NCBI RefSeq assembly: GCF_001298265.1
Contig: NZ_LGSZ01000047.1
Location: 124,001-188,000, forward strand
Length of the DNA: 64,000 nt
Direction: 5' to 3'
From: Allobosea vaviloviae
Lineage (GTDB): Bacteria > Pseudomonadota > Alphaproteobacteria > Rhizobiales > Beijerinckiaceae
Made by a program: the position numbers and the translations under genes. The notes beneath the pieces are model-generated. The model was not told where the DNA came from. It worked only from the letters and a program-made list of their open reading frames with translations, and did not search any database. Below are positions 53,050 to 63,007 of the stretch, in pieces (within the stretch, counting starts at the first letter, position 1; every line of letters starts with the position of its first letter).

Positions 53050-54123
53050 ATGACCATCAGCGACCCCCTCAGTGCCGGCTCTCCCGTCAAGCCTGCAACC
53101 GTTCCGGGCGGACGGGCCCGTGTGACGCTTCAGATCATCGCCGACCGGCTCCTGGTCTCGACGGCGACCGTCTCTCTGGCGCTGCGCGGCTCGCCCCTGG
53201 TGGCGGAGGCGACGAGAGCCCGCGTCCAGCAGATGGCCCGTGAGATGGGCTACAGCTACAACCGCAGCGCCGCCTCGCTGCGCACCGACCGCACCAACAT
53301 CCTCGGCGTCGGCTTCCACGACATCACCAATCCCTATTTCGCCGAACTTCTCGCCGCGATCGAAGAGACCACGACGGCCAATGGCCGCTCGATCCTGCTC
53401 GGCACCTATGGCGAGGATCTCGCCCGGCAGGACCGTGTGCTGGGCACGCTCACCGAGTATCGCCCGGACGGCATGATCCTCTGCGCCGCCGGCGGCAGCA
53501 CGCCCGACACCTTCGCGCATCTGATCGCGGCCGGCGTCCCGATCGTCCAGCTCTCCCGCGAGATCACGGACAGCCTCGATTTCGTCGGCTCCGACGACCG
53601 CCACGGCACCATCCTCGCGATGGAGCACCTGATCGGGCTCGGCCACCGCCGCATCGCCTTCCTGTGCCACAACCATCGCATCTCGACCGGCGCGAACCGC
53701 TATCGCGGCTATTGCGACGTCCTCGCCCGCCATGGAATCGCGGTCGATCAAAGCCTCGTCTATGCCGGGCACGGCACACGCGAAAACGGCTCGAAGGGGA
53801 TCCAGGCCGTGTTGGATGCGCCCGACCCGCCGACCGCGGCCGTCTGCATGAATGATCTGGCTGCTTTCGGCGCGATGCTCGGATTGCGCCATCGCGGGCG
53901 CGAGGCGGGAATCGATTTCTCGATCATCGGTTGCGACGACGTTCAGGAAGCCTCGCAATGGTATCCGGCCCTGACGACGATCCGCAATTTTCAGGACGAA
54001 ATGGGGCGCACCTCCGCTGAGTTCCTGATCAGCCGCATCGCCGAGCCGGACGCCCCTCCCCGCCGCCTGCTGCTCAAACCGGAGCTCGTCATCCGGGGCA
54101 CGACCACGCCACCGCGACGCTGA
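53050..54123 (+). CDS. LacI family transcriptional regulator
   Basis: 357 residues. The helix-turn-helix is TLQIIADRLLVSTATVSLAL followed by the hinge GYSYNRSAASLRTDRTNILG. The effector domain is periplasmic-binding-protein-like with FVGSDDRHGTILAMEHLIGL and SIIGCDDVQEAS. It should sense a sugar or sugar acid. ATG 53050 with GGAGAAGAG upstream was chosen; a longer start at 52966 would run into the divergent promoter. Confidence 0.93.
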   Translation: MTISDPLSAGSPVKPATVPGGRARVTLQIIADRLLVSTATVSLALRGSPLVAEATRARVQQMAREMGYSYNRSAASLRTDRTNILGVGFHDITNPYFAELLAAIEETTTANGRSILLGTYGEDLARQDRVLGTLTEYRPDGMILCAAGGSTPDTFAHLIAAGVPIVQLSREITDSLDFVGSDDRHGTILAMEHLIGLGHRRIAFLCHNHRISTGANRYRGYCDVLARHGIAVDQSLVYAGHGTRENGSKGIQAVLDAPDPPTAAVCMNDLAAFGAMLGLRHRGREAGIDFSIIGCDDVQEASQWYPALTTIRNFQDEMGRTSAEFLISRIAEPDAPPRRLLLKPELVIRGTTTPPRR

Positions 54124-54139
54124 GGCGCAGTCCGGCGTC

Positions 54140-55042
54140 TCACGCATCATTCGCCGGCTTGGCGTTGAGCGCGCGATAGGCGCGCACCACCTGCGAATCG
54201 TCGCGTCCGCCATGGCCGAGCCCTGACGACGCCAGGAACATCTGGTGGGCGGCGGCCGCCAGCGGCAGCGCTGTTTTGGCGGCGCGCCCGGCATCGAGCA
54301 CGATGCCGAGATCCTTGACGAAGATGTCGACGGCGCTCGCGACAGGCGGGTCGGGCTCGTGCATGCGAGGCCCGCGATCCCTGAGCATCCAGGACGAGGC
54401 GGCCGAGCCGCCCATGATCTCGAACAGCAGCTTGCCGTCGATGCCGGCCTTCTCGGCAAGCGACAACGCCTCGGCCGCGACCGCGATATGCACGCCGCAA
54501 AGCAGCTGGTTAACGGTCTTCACCGTCGCGCCCTGGCCCGGCTTCTGGCCGACATGGAAGACCTTGTCGCCGAGCGCATCCAGCACCGGGCGCGCCTGGT
54601 CGAAACGGTCCTGGGGCGCGCCGACCATGATCGTCAGCGTCGCGCCGCGCGCACCGTTGACGCCGCCGGAGACCGGCGCATCGATCAGATGCCGCCCGCT
54701 TCTGGCCACCTCGGCGGCGATGGCCTCGACCTCGCCCGGCGGACAGGTCGCCATCAGGATGACCAGCGCGCCGGGCGCCAGAGCGTCCATCGCCTGCGAT
54801 TCGAACAGCACGGAACGGGCTTGGGCGGCATTCACCACCATCAGCACCAGCACCTCGGCGCCTTCGGCCGCAGCCTTCGCACTGTCGGCTGCATGTCCGC
54901 CGGCCGCGACCAGCGCCTCGCGTGCGCTCGCCCGCATGTCGAAGCCGGTGACGCGGAACTGGCGCTTGACCAGGTTCTCGGCCATCGGCGCGCCCATGGC
55001 GCCGAGCCCGACGAAGGCGATGGAGGTGGGTTGGGTCGGCAT
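54140..55042 (-). CDS. NAD(P)-dependent oxidoreductase, L-threonate dehydrogenase (LtnD)-like
   Basis: 300 residues. NAD-binding IAFVGLGAMGAPMAENLVK, DAPVSGGVNGARGATLTIMV, catalytic Lys in GATVKTVNQLLCG and NAAQARSVLF. The sequence style matches the L-threonate dehydrogenase branch of the HIBADH family. Last gene of the sugar ABC operon on the minus strand, after an intervening palindromic element, so it probably oxidises the imported four- to six-carbon acid or its product. It complements the DenD-like enzyme at 538. Confidence 0.88.
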   Translation of the reverse strand: MPTQPTSIAFVGLGAMGAPMAENLVKRQFRVTGFDMRASAREALVAAGGHAADSAKAAAEGAEVLVLMVVNAAQARSVLFESQAMDALAPGALVILMATCPPGEVEAIAAEVARSGRHLIDAPVSGGVNGARGATLTIMVGAPQDRFDQARPVLDALGDKVFHVGQKPGQGATVKTVNQLLCGVHIAVAAEALSLAEKAGIDGKLLFEIMGGSAASSWMLRDRGPRMHEPDPPVASAVDIFVKDLGIVLDAGRAAKTALPLAAAAHQMFLASSGLGHGGRDDSQVVRAYRALNAKPANDA

Positions 55043-55067
55043 CTCGCTTGGGCTTTCAAATCTCCGC

Positions 55068-55169
55068 CGTCATTCCGGGCGGAGCGAAGCGCAGACCCGG
55101 GATCCATGCCGGAACCGTTCAGGCATGGATCCCGGATCTGCGCGGCTACGCCGCTTGTCCGGGATGACG
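55068..55169. repeat. Palindromic element, GTCATTCCGGG type
   Basis: The outer arms CGTCATTCCGG / CCGGGATGACG pair across 102 bases. An inner palindrome is GATCCATGCC...GGCATGGATC. Related to 46379. It separates the permease and dehydrogenase genes. Confidence 0.8.
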
Positions 55170-55207
55170 GCACGGTTGGAACGGACGGCGATGATAACCG
55201 GGAAGGC

Positions 55208-56137
55208 TCACTCCTTCACGGCCCCGGTCATCGCCGACACGTAATGCTCGACGAAGAAGGCGTAGAGGATGACCAGCGGCAGCGATCCCGCGAGCGCGCC
55301 TGCCATCAGCGACCCCCAGCGATAGATGTCGCCATCGACGAACTCGTTCACGATCGCCACGGGCACCGTCTTGTTCTGCGTCGAGGACAGGAAGGTCAGC
55401 GCGTAGATGAACTCGTTCCAGCACAGGGTGAAGGAGAAGATGAAGGCCGAGATCAGGCCCGGCACCGCCAGCGGCAGGATGATCTTGATCAGGATCTGCG
55501 CCCGGGTCGCGCCGTCGATCAGCGCGCATTCCTCGAGCTCGTAGGGGATGGTCTTGAAGTAGCCCATCAAGAGCCAGGTCGAGAACGGGATCAGGATCGT
55601 CGGATAGACCAGGATCAGCGCCAGCGGCGTGTCGAACAGCCCGACCTTGTAGATCACCGTCGCCAGCGGAATGAACAGGATCGAGGGCGGCACCAGATAG
55701 GCCAGGAAGATCAGCGCCCCGACGGTGACCGCGCCCTTGAAGCGCAACCGCACGATCGCATAGGCGGCCAGCACGCTGGCGACCAGCGAGATGAAGGTGG
55801 CGCAGGTCGCGATGAACATCGTGTTCCAGAGCCAGCGCGGATAATCGCTCTCGAACAGCAGCTTGTGGATGTGCTTGAACGTCGGCTCCCAGGTCCAGAA
55901 CGGGCTGACCTTGTCCATCTCGATGAGCTGATGGTCGGGTTTCACCGCCGTCAGCGCCATCCAGTAGAACGGAAACAGCAGCACGAACAGGATCAGGAGG
56001 AGCGGAATATAGGTCGTGACGACGCGGCGCGGCAGCGTCTCCAGATAACCCATGCCCTCGCTGTGGTCGGCCGTGACCGTGCTGCCGGCCGTGGCCTGGC
56101 GGCCGGCGCTGTCCTGGATGGCTCCGACGTTACTCAT
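55208..56137 (-). CDS. Carbohydrate ABC transporter permease (MalG/UgpE type)
   Basis: 309 residues. Six helices and the EAA loop IPYELEECALIDGATRAQIL. Long cytoplasmic N-terminus. ATG 56137 overlaps the preceding permease gene by 8 bases. Component of the importer at 55208-59759; ligand likely a sugar or sugar acid. Confidence 0.94.
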   Translation of the reverse strand: MSNVGAIQDSAGRQATAGSTVTADHSEGMGYLETLPRRVVTTYIPLLLILFVLLFPFYWMALTAVKPDHQLIEMDKVSPFWTWEPTFKHIHKLLFESDYPRWLWNTMFIATCATFISLVASVLAAYAIVRLRFKGAVTVGALIFLAYLVPPSILFIPLATVIYKVGLFDTPLALILVYPTILIPFSTWLLMGYFKTIPYELEECALIDGATRAQILIKIILPLAVPGLISAFIFSFTLCWNEFIYALTFLSSTQNKTVPVAIVNEFVDGDIYRWGSLMAGALAGSLPLVILYAFFVEHYVSAMTGAVKE

Positions 56138-57092
56138 TGCTGCCACCCTGCTGCCATTTGCGTGTCTGGAGCCCGTACCAGGCGATGCCGATCGCCGCGA
56201 GCAGGAAGGGGATCATCGCCGTCGAGATCGCCGCGCCCTCGCCGAGCTGTCCGGCGATGATCGCGCGCTGGTAGGAGAGCGTCGCCATCAGATGGGTCGC
56301 GTTCACCGGGCCGCCGCGCGTCAGCGCCCAGATCAGCTGGAAGTCCGTGAAGGTGAACAGCACCGAGAAGGTCATCACCACCGCGATGATCGGCGTCAGC
56401 AGCGGATAGGTGATGTGGCGGAAGCGCTGCCAGGGCGTCGCCCCGTCCAGCGTCGCGGCCTCGTAGAGCGAAGGCGAAACGGTCTGCAGCCCGGCCAGCA
56501 GCGTAATCGCGATGAAGGGCACGCCGCGCCAGACATTGGCGAAGATCGTCGACCAGCGGGCGTTCCAGACGTCGCCGAGGAAGTTGATGTTGTAGTCGAT
56601 CCAGCCGAGCTGGCGCAGCGACCAGGAAATGATCGAGAACTGCGCGTCGTAGATCCACCAGAAGGCGATCGCCGACAGCACGGTGGGCACGATGAAGGGG
56701 ATCAGCACGAGGGCGCGGATCATCGCCTTGAACGGCAGGTGCTTGTTGAGCAGCAGCGCCAGATAAAGCCCGATCACGAACTTCGCGGCGCTGGCGACGG
56801 TCGTGTAGAGCAGCGTGTTGAACACTGAGGTCCAGAACACGCGGTCTTCCCAAAGCCAGATGTAGTTCTCCAGCCCGATGAAGACGCCAGCCCTGCCAAT
56901 CTTCGTGTCGGTGAAGGACAGCCAGACGCCCAGCCCCAGCGGATAGGCCAGGAACAGGATCAGGATGCCCATGGCCGGCACCATGTACCAGAAGCCAAGC
57001 CAGTTGGGGCTGGCCTTCAGTTTCTGCCAGGCCGTGCGCTCGCTTCTGAAAGAAGTCTGGCGGGCCGGCATCTCGGCTGCGGAGTTGGCCAT
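56130..57092 (-). CDS. Sugar ABC transporter permease (MalF/UgpA type)
   Basis: 320 residues. Helices begin at LGFWYMVPAMGILILFLAYP; EAA loop VSPSLYEAATLDGATPWQRF. It pairs with the MalG-type subunit. The 119-base gap to the binding-protein gene contains a strong hairpin (57166-57196). Confidence 0.94.
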   Translation of the reverse strand: MANSAAEMPARQTSFRSERTAWQKLKASPNWLGFWYMVPAMGILILFLAYPLGLGVWLSFTDTKIGRAGVFIGLENYIWLWEDRVFWTSVFNTLLYTTVASAAKFVIGLYLALLLNKHLPFKAMIRALVLIPFIVPTVLSAIAFWWIYDAQFSIISWSLRQLGWIDYNINFLGDVWNARWSTIFANVWRGVPFIAITLLAGLQTVSPSLYEAATLDGATPWQRFRHITYPLLTPIIAVVMTFSVLFTFTDFQLIWALTRGGPVNATHLMATLSYQRAIIAGQLGEGAAISTAMIPFLLAAIGIAWYGLQTRKWQQGGSNE

Positions 57093-57165
57093 CGCGAATC
57101 CGGTTTCATGCGGGAGATCGGTCCGGCCAGAGGCCGGGCTGTGATGTCGTTGGCGAAAGAGATGC

Positions 57166-57196
57166 GAAGGACGGCCCGCCGAAGCGGGCCGCCTTC
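57166..57196 (-). other. Intercistronic hairpin after the sugar-binding protein gene
   Basis: GAAGG-A-CGGCCCGC, loop CGAA, GCGGGCCGCCTTC: about 13 pairs with one bulge. It lies 15 bases beyond the binding-protein stop and would raise that protein relative to the permeases. Confidence 0.6.
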
Positions 57197-57211
57197 GTCA
57201 GCTGTCGCGGC

Positions 57212-58513
57212 TCAGCGATAGATGCGCTTGGCCTGCCGCTCGGCGCCGGCGATGGCGCCCTTGATGTCCTCGCGACCCGTCACATAGTTCGCGAACATGT
57301 CGACCACGACGAAGTCGGCGATGGCTGCCGCCGCGTTCTCGCCCAGCGTACCGAGCCCCGCCGGCGTCAGCGTGCGCTTGGCGACGTCGCGGAACGGCGT
57401 CGTCTTCGGATCGGCGGTCCAGACGGGGTTCTTGTCGTATTCACCGAGGAAATGCGACAGGTAGCCCTGAGCCGCGCCGATCCAGGGGTTGAACTGCGGC
57501 GCATCCATCATGAAGGCGATGAACGCCTTGCAGGCATTGGGGACCTTGGTGAACTGGAACGCCAGCATCGTGAAGGGAAGATGCAGTTCGGTCGGCTTGC
57601 CGACAGGCCCGATCGGCATATAGGCGTGGTCCATGTCGGCCGCCATCTCGGGCTTTTCCTTCTTGGCCGCGACATAGACCGAGATGCCGTTGACGGTGGT
57701 GTGCAATTCACCCGCGAGGAAGGCCTTGTTGTTCGAGGAATCGTTCCACGAGGCCGTGCCGGGGATGAAGGTCTCGTAGAGCGCCTTGCCGTATTCGAGC
57801 GCCTTGGCGGTCTCCGGAGAGTTGATGATGACCTTGTTGCCCTTGTCGACAAGGTTGCCGCCATGGCTCCAGAGCAGCCAGTGCATCCAGGTATTGGCGT
57901 CGCCGGACGCATGGCCGAACGCCATGCCGGCCGGGGTGTTGTTCGCCTTCAATGCCTTGCAGAGTTCGAGGAAACCGGCGGTGTCCTTGGGGAATTCCTT
58001 GAAGCCGGCCTTGTTCATCGAGGAGATGCGATAGTTCATCAGACCGCCGCTGGCCGCGATCGGGATGCCGATCCACTTGTTGCCGAGCTTGCCGTAGGCC
58101 TCGGCCGACGGGAACCAGCCGCCATGCTTCTCGCCGAGATACTTCGAGACGTCGGTGAGATCGAGGCACTTCTGCGGAAACAGGTGCGGCAGCGAGTAGA
58201 GGCCCCAGACCAGGTCCAGGCCCTGCCCCGTGTTGGCCACGACCGACGCCTTCGGCTGCAGGTCGTCGTAGGATTCGTTGGTGACGGTGATCTTGGCGCC
58301 CGTGGCAGCCTCGAAGGCCGCGACGAGCTTCATGAACTCGACGTCTTCGGCTTCGACGAAGCGCTTCCAGCGCATCAGGTTGATCTTGGCGTTGGGCTCG
58401 ACCTTGAAGGGCGAGGCCTGGGCCCAGGCCTTGGCATAGGCGAGCAGGTTCGTGCCGGCGCCCATGCCGAGCGCCGCGCCGCCCTTGATCAGTGATCTGC
58501 GATTCAGGTCCAT
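57212..58513 (-). CDS. Extracellular solute-binding protein, family 1 (sugar type)
   Basis: 433 residues. MDLNRRSLIKGGAALGMGAG with AWAQA cleavage is a Tat signal. The mature protein starts INLMRWKRFVEAEDVEFMKL and carries the FMKLVAAFEAATGAKITVTN motif of family 1. GGGAGG lies 7 bases before the ATG. It delivers a sugar or sugar acid to the permeases. Confidence 0.93.
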   Translation of the reverse strand: MDLNRRSLIKGGAALGMGAGTNLLAYAKAWAQASPFKVEPNAKINLMRWKRFVEAEDVEFMKLVAAFEAATGAKITVTNESYDDLQPKASVVANTGQGLDLVWGLYSLPHLFPQKCLDLTDVSKYLGEKHGGWFPSAEAYGKLGNKWIGIPIAASGGLMNYRISSMNKAGFKEFPKDTAGFLELCKALKANNTPAGMAFGHASGDANTWMHWLLWSHGGNLVDKGNKVIINSPETAKALEYGKALYETFIPGTASWNDSSNNKAFLAGELHTTVNGISVYVAAKKEKPEMAADMDHAYMPIGPVGKPTELHLPFTMLAFQFTKVPNACKAFIAFMMDAPQFNPWIGAAQGYLSHFLGEYDKNPVWTADPKTTPFRDVAKRTLTPAGLGTLGENAAAAIADFVVVDMFANYVTGREDIKGAIAGAERQAKRIYR

Positions 58514-58703
58514 CTGTATCCTCCCTGGGGATTTTGGGTTCTTCGGCTCTTGGGTCGGCCGTCTTGAACCGGACTGTCCGGTTTTCGGTTTCGAGGCCCG
58601 TCCGTCTCTGGGATGGCGCGGGCCTCGTTGTCTGTTCGTCTCGTCGCTTGTTCGGTTCGTCTCCTGCCGGCAAAGCGCAATGCGCGTCGCCAACCACTCC
58701 GCC

Positions 58704-59759
<1,056 letters not shown>

Positions 59760-59935
59760 GTGGGCCCTCTCCTAAGCTTCGTTTCCCGTGGACCCGGTGG
59801 TCCGCCGCTTCGGGCAGAGTCCGGATCGCATCCTGTATTGGTCTGTTGCGACCGATCGATGAAGCTTTGCCGACGACAGGCCCCGCGCTCTCGGTGAAAA
59901 GCGCCGCGCCTTGCATCGGATTTCATCCGCGATAA

Positions 59936-59952
59936 AGTCATACGATATAGAC
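59936..59952. promoter_or_regulatory. Putative FadR-family operator, copy 2
   Basis: AGTCATACGATATAGAC, 76 bases before the regulator ATG (60028) and in the shared region with the ABC operon. It matches copies at 6846 and 60793. Position supports autoregulation and control of the transporter. Confidence 0.6.
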
Positions 59953-60027
59953 AGGCGTGTCAAGCGCTGGACGCACGGCAGAAAGTCGGGGTTACCAACG
60001 TTGCCGCACAGGGAGAGGCCCCAGACG

Positions 60028-60789
60028 ATGCGGGTGCGCGACTATTCGCGACCGACGACCCTCAACCCCGACCGCCTCTTCGGCCAGGTCGCCCAGAAGC
60101 TCGCGGTCGCCATCATCACCGGCGCCGTCAAGGCCGGCGAACTGCTCCCCAACGAGGACGATCTGCGCTCCGACATCTCGGTCTCGCGTACCGCCTATCG
60201 CGAGGCCGTCAAGGTGCTGACCGCCAAGGGACTGGTCGAGGCCAGGCCCAAGAGCGGGACGCGGGCTGCCCCTCGCGACAGCTGGAACCTGCTCGACCCC
60301 GATGTCCTGTCATGGCATTTCGAGGCCGACCCCAACGAGAAATTCATCCGCGATCTCTTCGAGTTGCGCCGTTTCGCCGAGCCTGCGGCGGCAAAGCTGG
60401 CGGCGCTGCGCCGCACGCCGGCCGACATCGCGCGGATCGAGGCGGCCTATCGCGGCATGTCCGACAACCCGCCCTTTGCGGACGCCACCATCCGCGCCGA
60501 TCTCGCCTTCCACGAGGCGGTCTTCGCAGCCTCCCACAATGCCACGCTGCAATGCCTGGCGAGTGCGGTCGCAGCCACCGTGCAGTGGTCCATGCTGCTC
60601 AAATCGGTCGACGGCCGCGAGGTCTTCATCACCTCGCTGGTCGATCACGAACGCGTCCTGGACGCGATCATCCAGCGCGACGGCGATCTCGCATCGGCCC
60701 GGATGACGGCGCTGGTGATCGACAGCCTGAACACCACGCTCGCCTTCCTGACGCCATCGACATCGGCGACGATCCACAAAACCGCGTGA
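60028..60789 (+). CDS. FadR/GntR family transcriptional regulator
   Basis: 253 residues. N-terminal winged helix: LAVAIITGAVKAGELLPNED, SRTAYREAVKVLTAKGLVEA, RPKSGTRAAPRD. The C-terminal FCD domain has metal-ligand candidates Asp/His in DLAFHEAVFAASHN and DHERVLDAI. FCD proteins bind small carboxylates or sugar acids and usually repress catabolic operons. GGGAGAGG precedes the ATG. The three matched operators flank it and the dehydratase operon. Confidence 0.92.
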   Translation: MRVRDYSRPTTLNPDRLFGQVAQKLAVAIITGAVKAGELLPNEDDLRSDISVSRTAYREAVKVLTAKGLVEARPKSGTRAAPRDSWNLLDPDVLSWHFEADPNEKFIRDLFELRRFAEPAAAKLAALRRTPADIARIEAAYRGMSDNPPFADATIRADLAFHEAVFAASHNATLQCLASAVAATVQWSMLLKSVDGREVFITSLVDHERVLDAIIQRDGDLASARMTALVIDSLNTTLAFLTPSTSATIHKTA

Positions 60790-60792
60790 TTA

Positions 60793-60809
60793 AGTCATAT
60801 TATATATGC
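60793..60809. promoter_or_regulatory. Putative FadR-family operator, copy 3
   Basis: AGTCATATTATATATGC, 4 bases after the regulator stop and 180 bases before the 2-hydroxyacid dehydrogenase ATG at 60973. Best of the three as a palindrome. Confidence 0.6.
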
Positions 60810-60972
60810 GTCAGCGGCGCTTTTCGGGCAGCACGCGACGTGGTGGGATGCCGAGCATCCATCCTACCGGCTGGCAACTTTGTCTCCGTCGCCATATCGA
60901 CCATTTAATCGATTCATATTCCTCTGATCAAGCCGCCCGTCCATCCCACAGAAGCCTATGGAAACGCTCGCC

Positions 60973-61941
60973 ATGACCCGGCCCAATGCCACTGAAATCC
61001 TGATGACCGGCCCTCTCATCGCCTATGCGGCTGAGCAGCTGAAGGCGAATTTCACTGTCCACGAACTCTGGAAGGCCGAGGACAAGGCGGCCTTCCTGCG
61101 CGAGATTTCCGGCCGCGTGCGCGGAATCGCCGGCGGCGGCCATATCCGCATCGACGGCGCGCTGTTCGATGCGCTGCCGAAGCTGGAGATGATCGCGAAT
61201 TTCGGCGTCGGCTATGACAATGTCGACGCCGCCGAAGCCGGCCGTCGCGGCCTCGTCGTCTCCAACACGCCCGACGTGCTGACCGACGAGGTCGCCGACC
61301 TCGCCATTGGCCTGCTGATCGCCACCGTCCGGCAGCTGCCGCAGGTCGACCGCTACCTGCGCGAGGGCAAATGGCTGAAGGCGCCCTATCCGCTGACCAC
61401 CTCGCTGCGCAAGCGCACGGTCGGCATCGTCGGGCTCGGCCGCATCGGCAAGGCCGTGGCGCACCGGGTCGAGGCCTTCGGCCTGCCGGTTTGCTATCAC
61501 GGCCGCACGCGCCAGGCCGACGTCTCCTACCGCTACTATCCCTCGCTGGTCGAGATGGCCCAGGATGTCGACACGCTGATCTCGGTCGCGCCGGGCGGCG
61601 CCTCGACCCATCACATCATCAATGCCGAGGTCCTGAAGGCGCTCGGCCCCAACGGCATCGTCGTCAATGTCGGCCGCGGCACCGTGATCGACGAGAAGGC
61701 ACTGGTCGAGGCGTTGCAGAACAAGACCATCCTCTCGGCCGGTCTCGACGTCTTCGAGGACGAGCCGCGCGTGCCGGCCGAGCTCATTGCGATCGAGCAT
61801 GCGGTTCTGCTGCCCCATGTCGGCTCGGCCTCGGTCCACACCCGCGAACAGATGGGCCAGCTCGTCGTCGACAACCTTCTGTCCTGGTTCGACGGCAAGG
61901 GCCCGCTGACGCCGGTAGCCGAAACCCCCTGGAAGGCCTGA
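60973..61941 (+). CDS. 2-hydroxyacid dehydrogenase (glyoxylate/hydroxypyruvate reductase-like)
   Basis: 322 residues from ATG 60973 (GGAA spacing), with ATG 60958 possible. Cofactor motif VGIVGLGRIGKAVAHRV; catalytic Arg in NVGRGTVID, Glu in DVFEDEPR, and His in LLPHVGSAS. Reduces 2-keto acids such as glyoxylate or hydroxypyruvate, or works in sugar-acid catabolism. Immediately downstream of the regulator, behind operator copy 3, so probably in the same regulon. Confidence 0.92.
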   Translation: MTRPNATEILMTGPLIAYAAEQLKANFTVHELWKAEDKAAFLREISGRVRGIAGGGHIRIDGALFDALPKLEMIANFGVGYDNVDAAEAGRRGLVVSNTPDVLTDEVADLAIGLLIATVRQLPQVDRYLREGKWLKAPYPLTTSLRKRTVGIVGLGRIGKAVAHRVEAFGLPVCYHGRTRQADVSYRYYPSLVEMAQDVDTLISVAPGGASTHHIINAEVLKALGPNGIVVNVGRGTVIDEKALVEALQNKTILSAGLDVFEDEPRVPAELIAIEHAVLLPHVGSASVHTREQMGQLVVDNLLSWFDGKGPLTPVAETPWKA

Positions 61942-61943
61942 GC

Positions 61944-62738
61944 ATGGCGGGCCGGCGTCTGCGCCTCCCGCTTGTCGCGGCAGGGCTTTGCCTCTCGCTC
62001 GCCCCGGCGGGCGCGCAGACGACCATGCCGCCACGGGGAGCCGATCAGGCGCCCGACGCGCTTCGCCCACTGCTGGGCGCCTGGGATCTGGAGGCGGTCG
62101 ACCAGCCGCGCCGCTGCACCATCATACTAGGTGCGGAAACGGCGGGCGGCGGCCGCCAGGTCCGCTTTCCCGCGACCTGCCGCCGCGCCATGCCGATCCT
62201 GGCGGAGGTCTCGACCTGGACCGTCACGGCCAAAGGCCTGCCGGTTCTGGCGGATGCGCAGGGCAAGATCGTGCTCGGCTTCGACGGCAGCGGCCAGACC
62301 GCCGTGCTTCAGGCCAAGGGAGGCGACGGCCGGGACTACCGCCTCGACCCGAAATCCTATCCCCGCAGCGCCAAATCGGCAGCCACCGCAGCGACACAGG
62401 CCGCCTCGGCGGCCCAGAGGCCGACGATCGTCGATTCCGGCCGGGCGCCGGCCGCCGACACGCTGCCAGGGCGCTATTCGGTGATGCGCCAGCAAAACCG
62501 CGAGGCCTGCCGGCTCGTGCTTGGCCCGGGCTCGGCAGCCGGCGGGCGTGCTGCTTTTGAGGGCTCCTGCCAGGACACCGGCCTGACGATCTTCGATCCC
62601 GCCGGCTGGCGTTACAGCGCCGGGCGGCTCTCGCTCGTCGCGCGCAAGGGCCACACCACCGACCTCGTCTTCGAGAACGGGCAATGGCGCAAGGACCCCG
62701 CGGTCGGCGCGCCGCTGCTGATGCGCAAGCTGCCGTGA
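61944..62738 (+). CDS. Exported protein with two AprI/Inh metalloprotease-inhibitor-like domains
   Basis: 264 residues. Signal MAGRRLRLPLVAAGLCLSLA with APAGAQT. Two Inh repeats: LGAWDLEAVDQPRRCTIILG with a second Cys in PATCRRAMPIL, and LPGRYSVMRQQNREACRLVLG with FEGSCQDTGL. Inh proteins are periplasmic barrels that block serralysin-type proteases; each repeat has one Cys pair. No protease gene is nearby. GGAAGG lies 7 bases before the ATG; 3 bases separate it from the dehydrogenase stop. Confidence 0.75.
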   Translation: MAGRRLRLPLVAAGLCLSLAPAGAQTTMPPRGADQAPDALRPLLGAWDLEAVDQPRRCTIILGAETAGGGRQVRFPATCRRAMPILAEVSTWTVTAKGLPVLADAQGKIVLGFDGSGQTAVLQAKGGDGRDYRLDPKSYPRSAKSAATAATQAASAAQRPTIVDSGRAPAADTLPGRYSVMRQQNREACRLVLGPGSAAGGRAAFEGSCQDTGLTIFDPAGWRYSAGRLSLVARKGHTTDLVFENGQWRKDPAVGAPLLMRKLP

Positions 62739-63007
62739 CGGCCAGATGACCACATGCTCGACAGCCCAGGCGGAAACCGCCGCACGGCCTGATCGCGCTG
62801 CCGCGGGTCCATGCGCGGGCGATGTCGATGGCGCCGGTCGATCCGAACAGCCCGACAGTGTTGTCCATTGGTTCAGATTGTCGTCGCCATCTCCTTGCCG
62901 CAAGGTCAGGAGCGGGACGTCCGTCTCGGGGATCATGACTGGCGATCAGACGCGGTCGTTCCTAGATGCGGTCGGCCCCCGGGGCCGCGTTCAAAGAGGA
63001 AAGCCTG

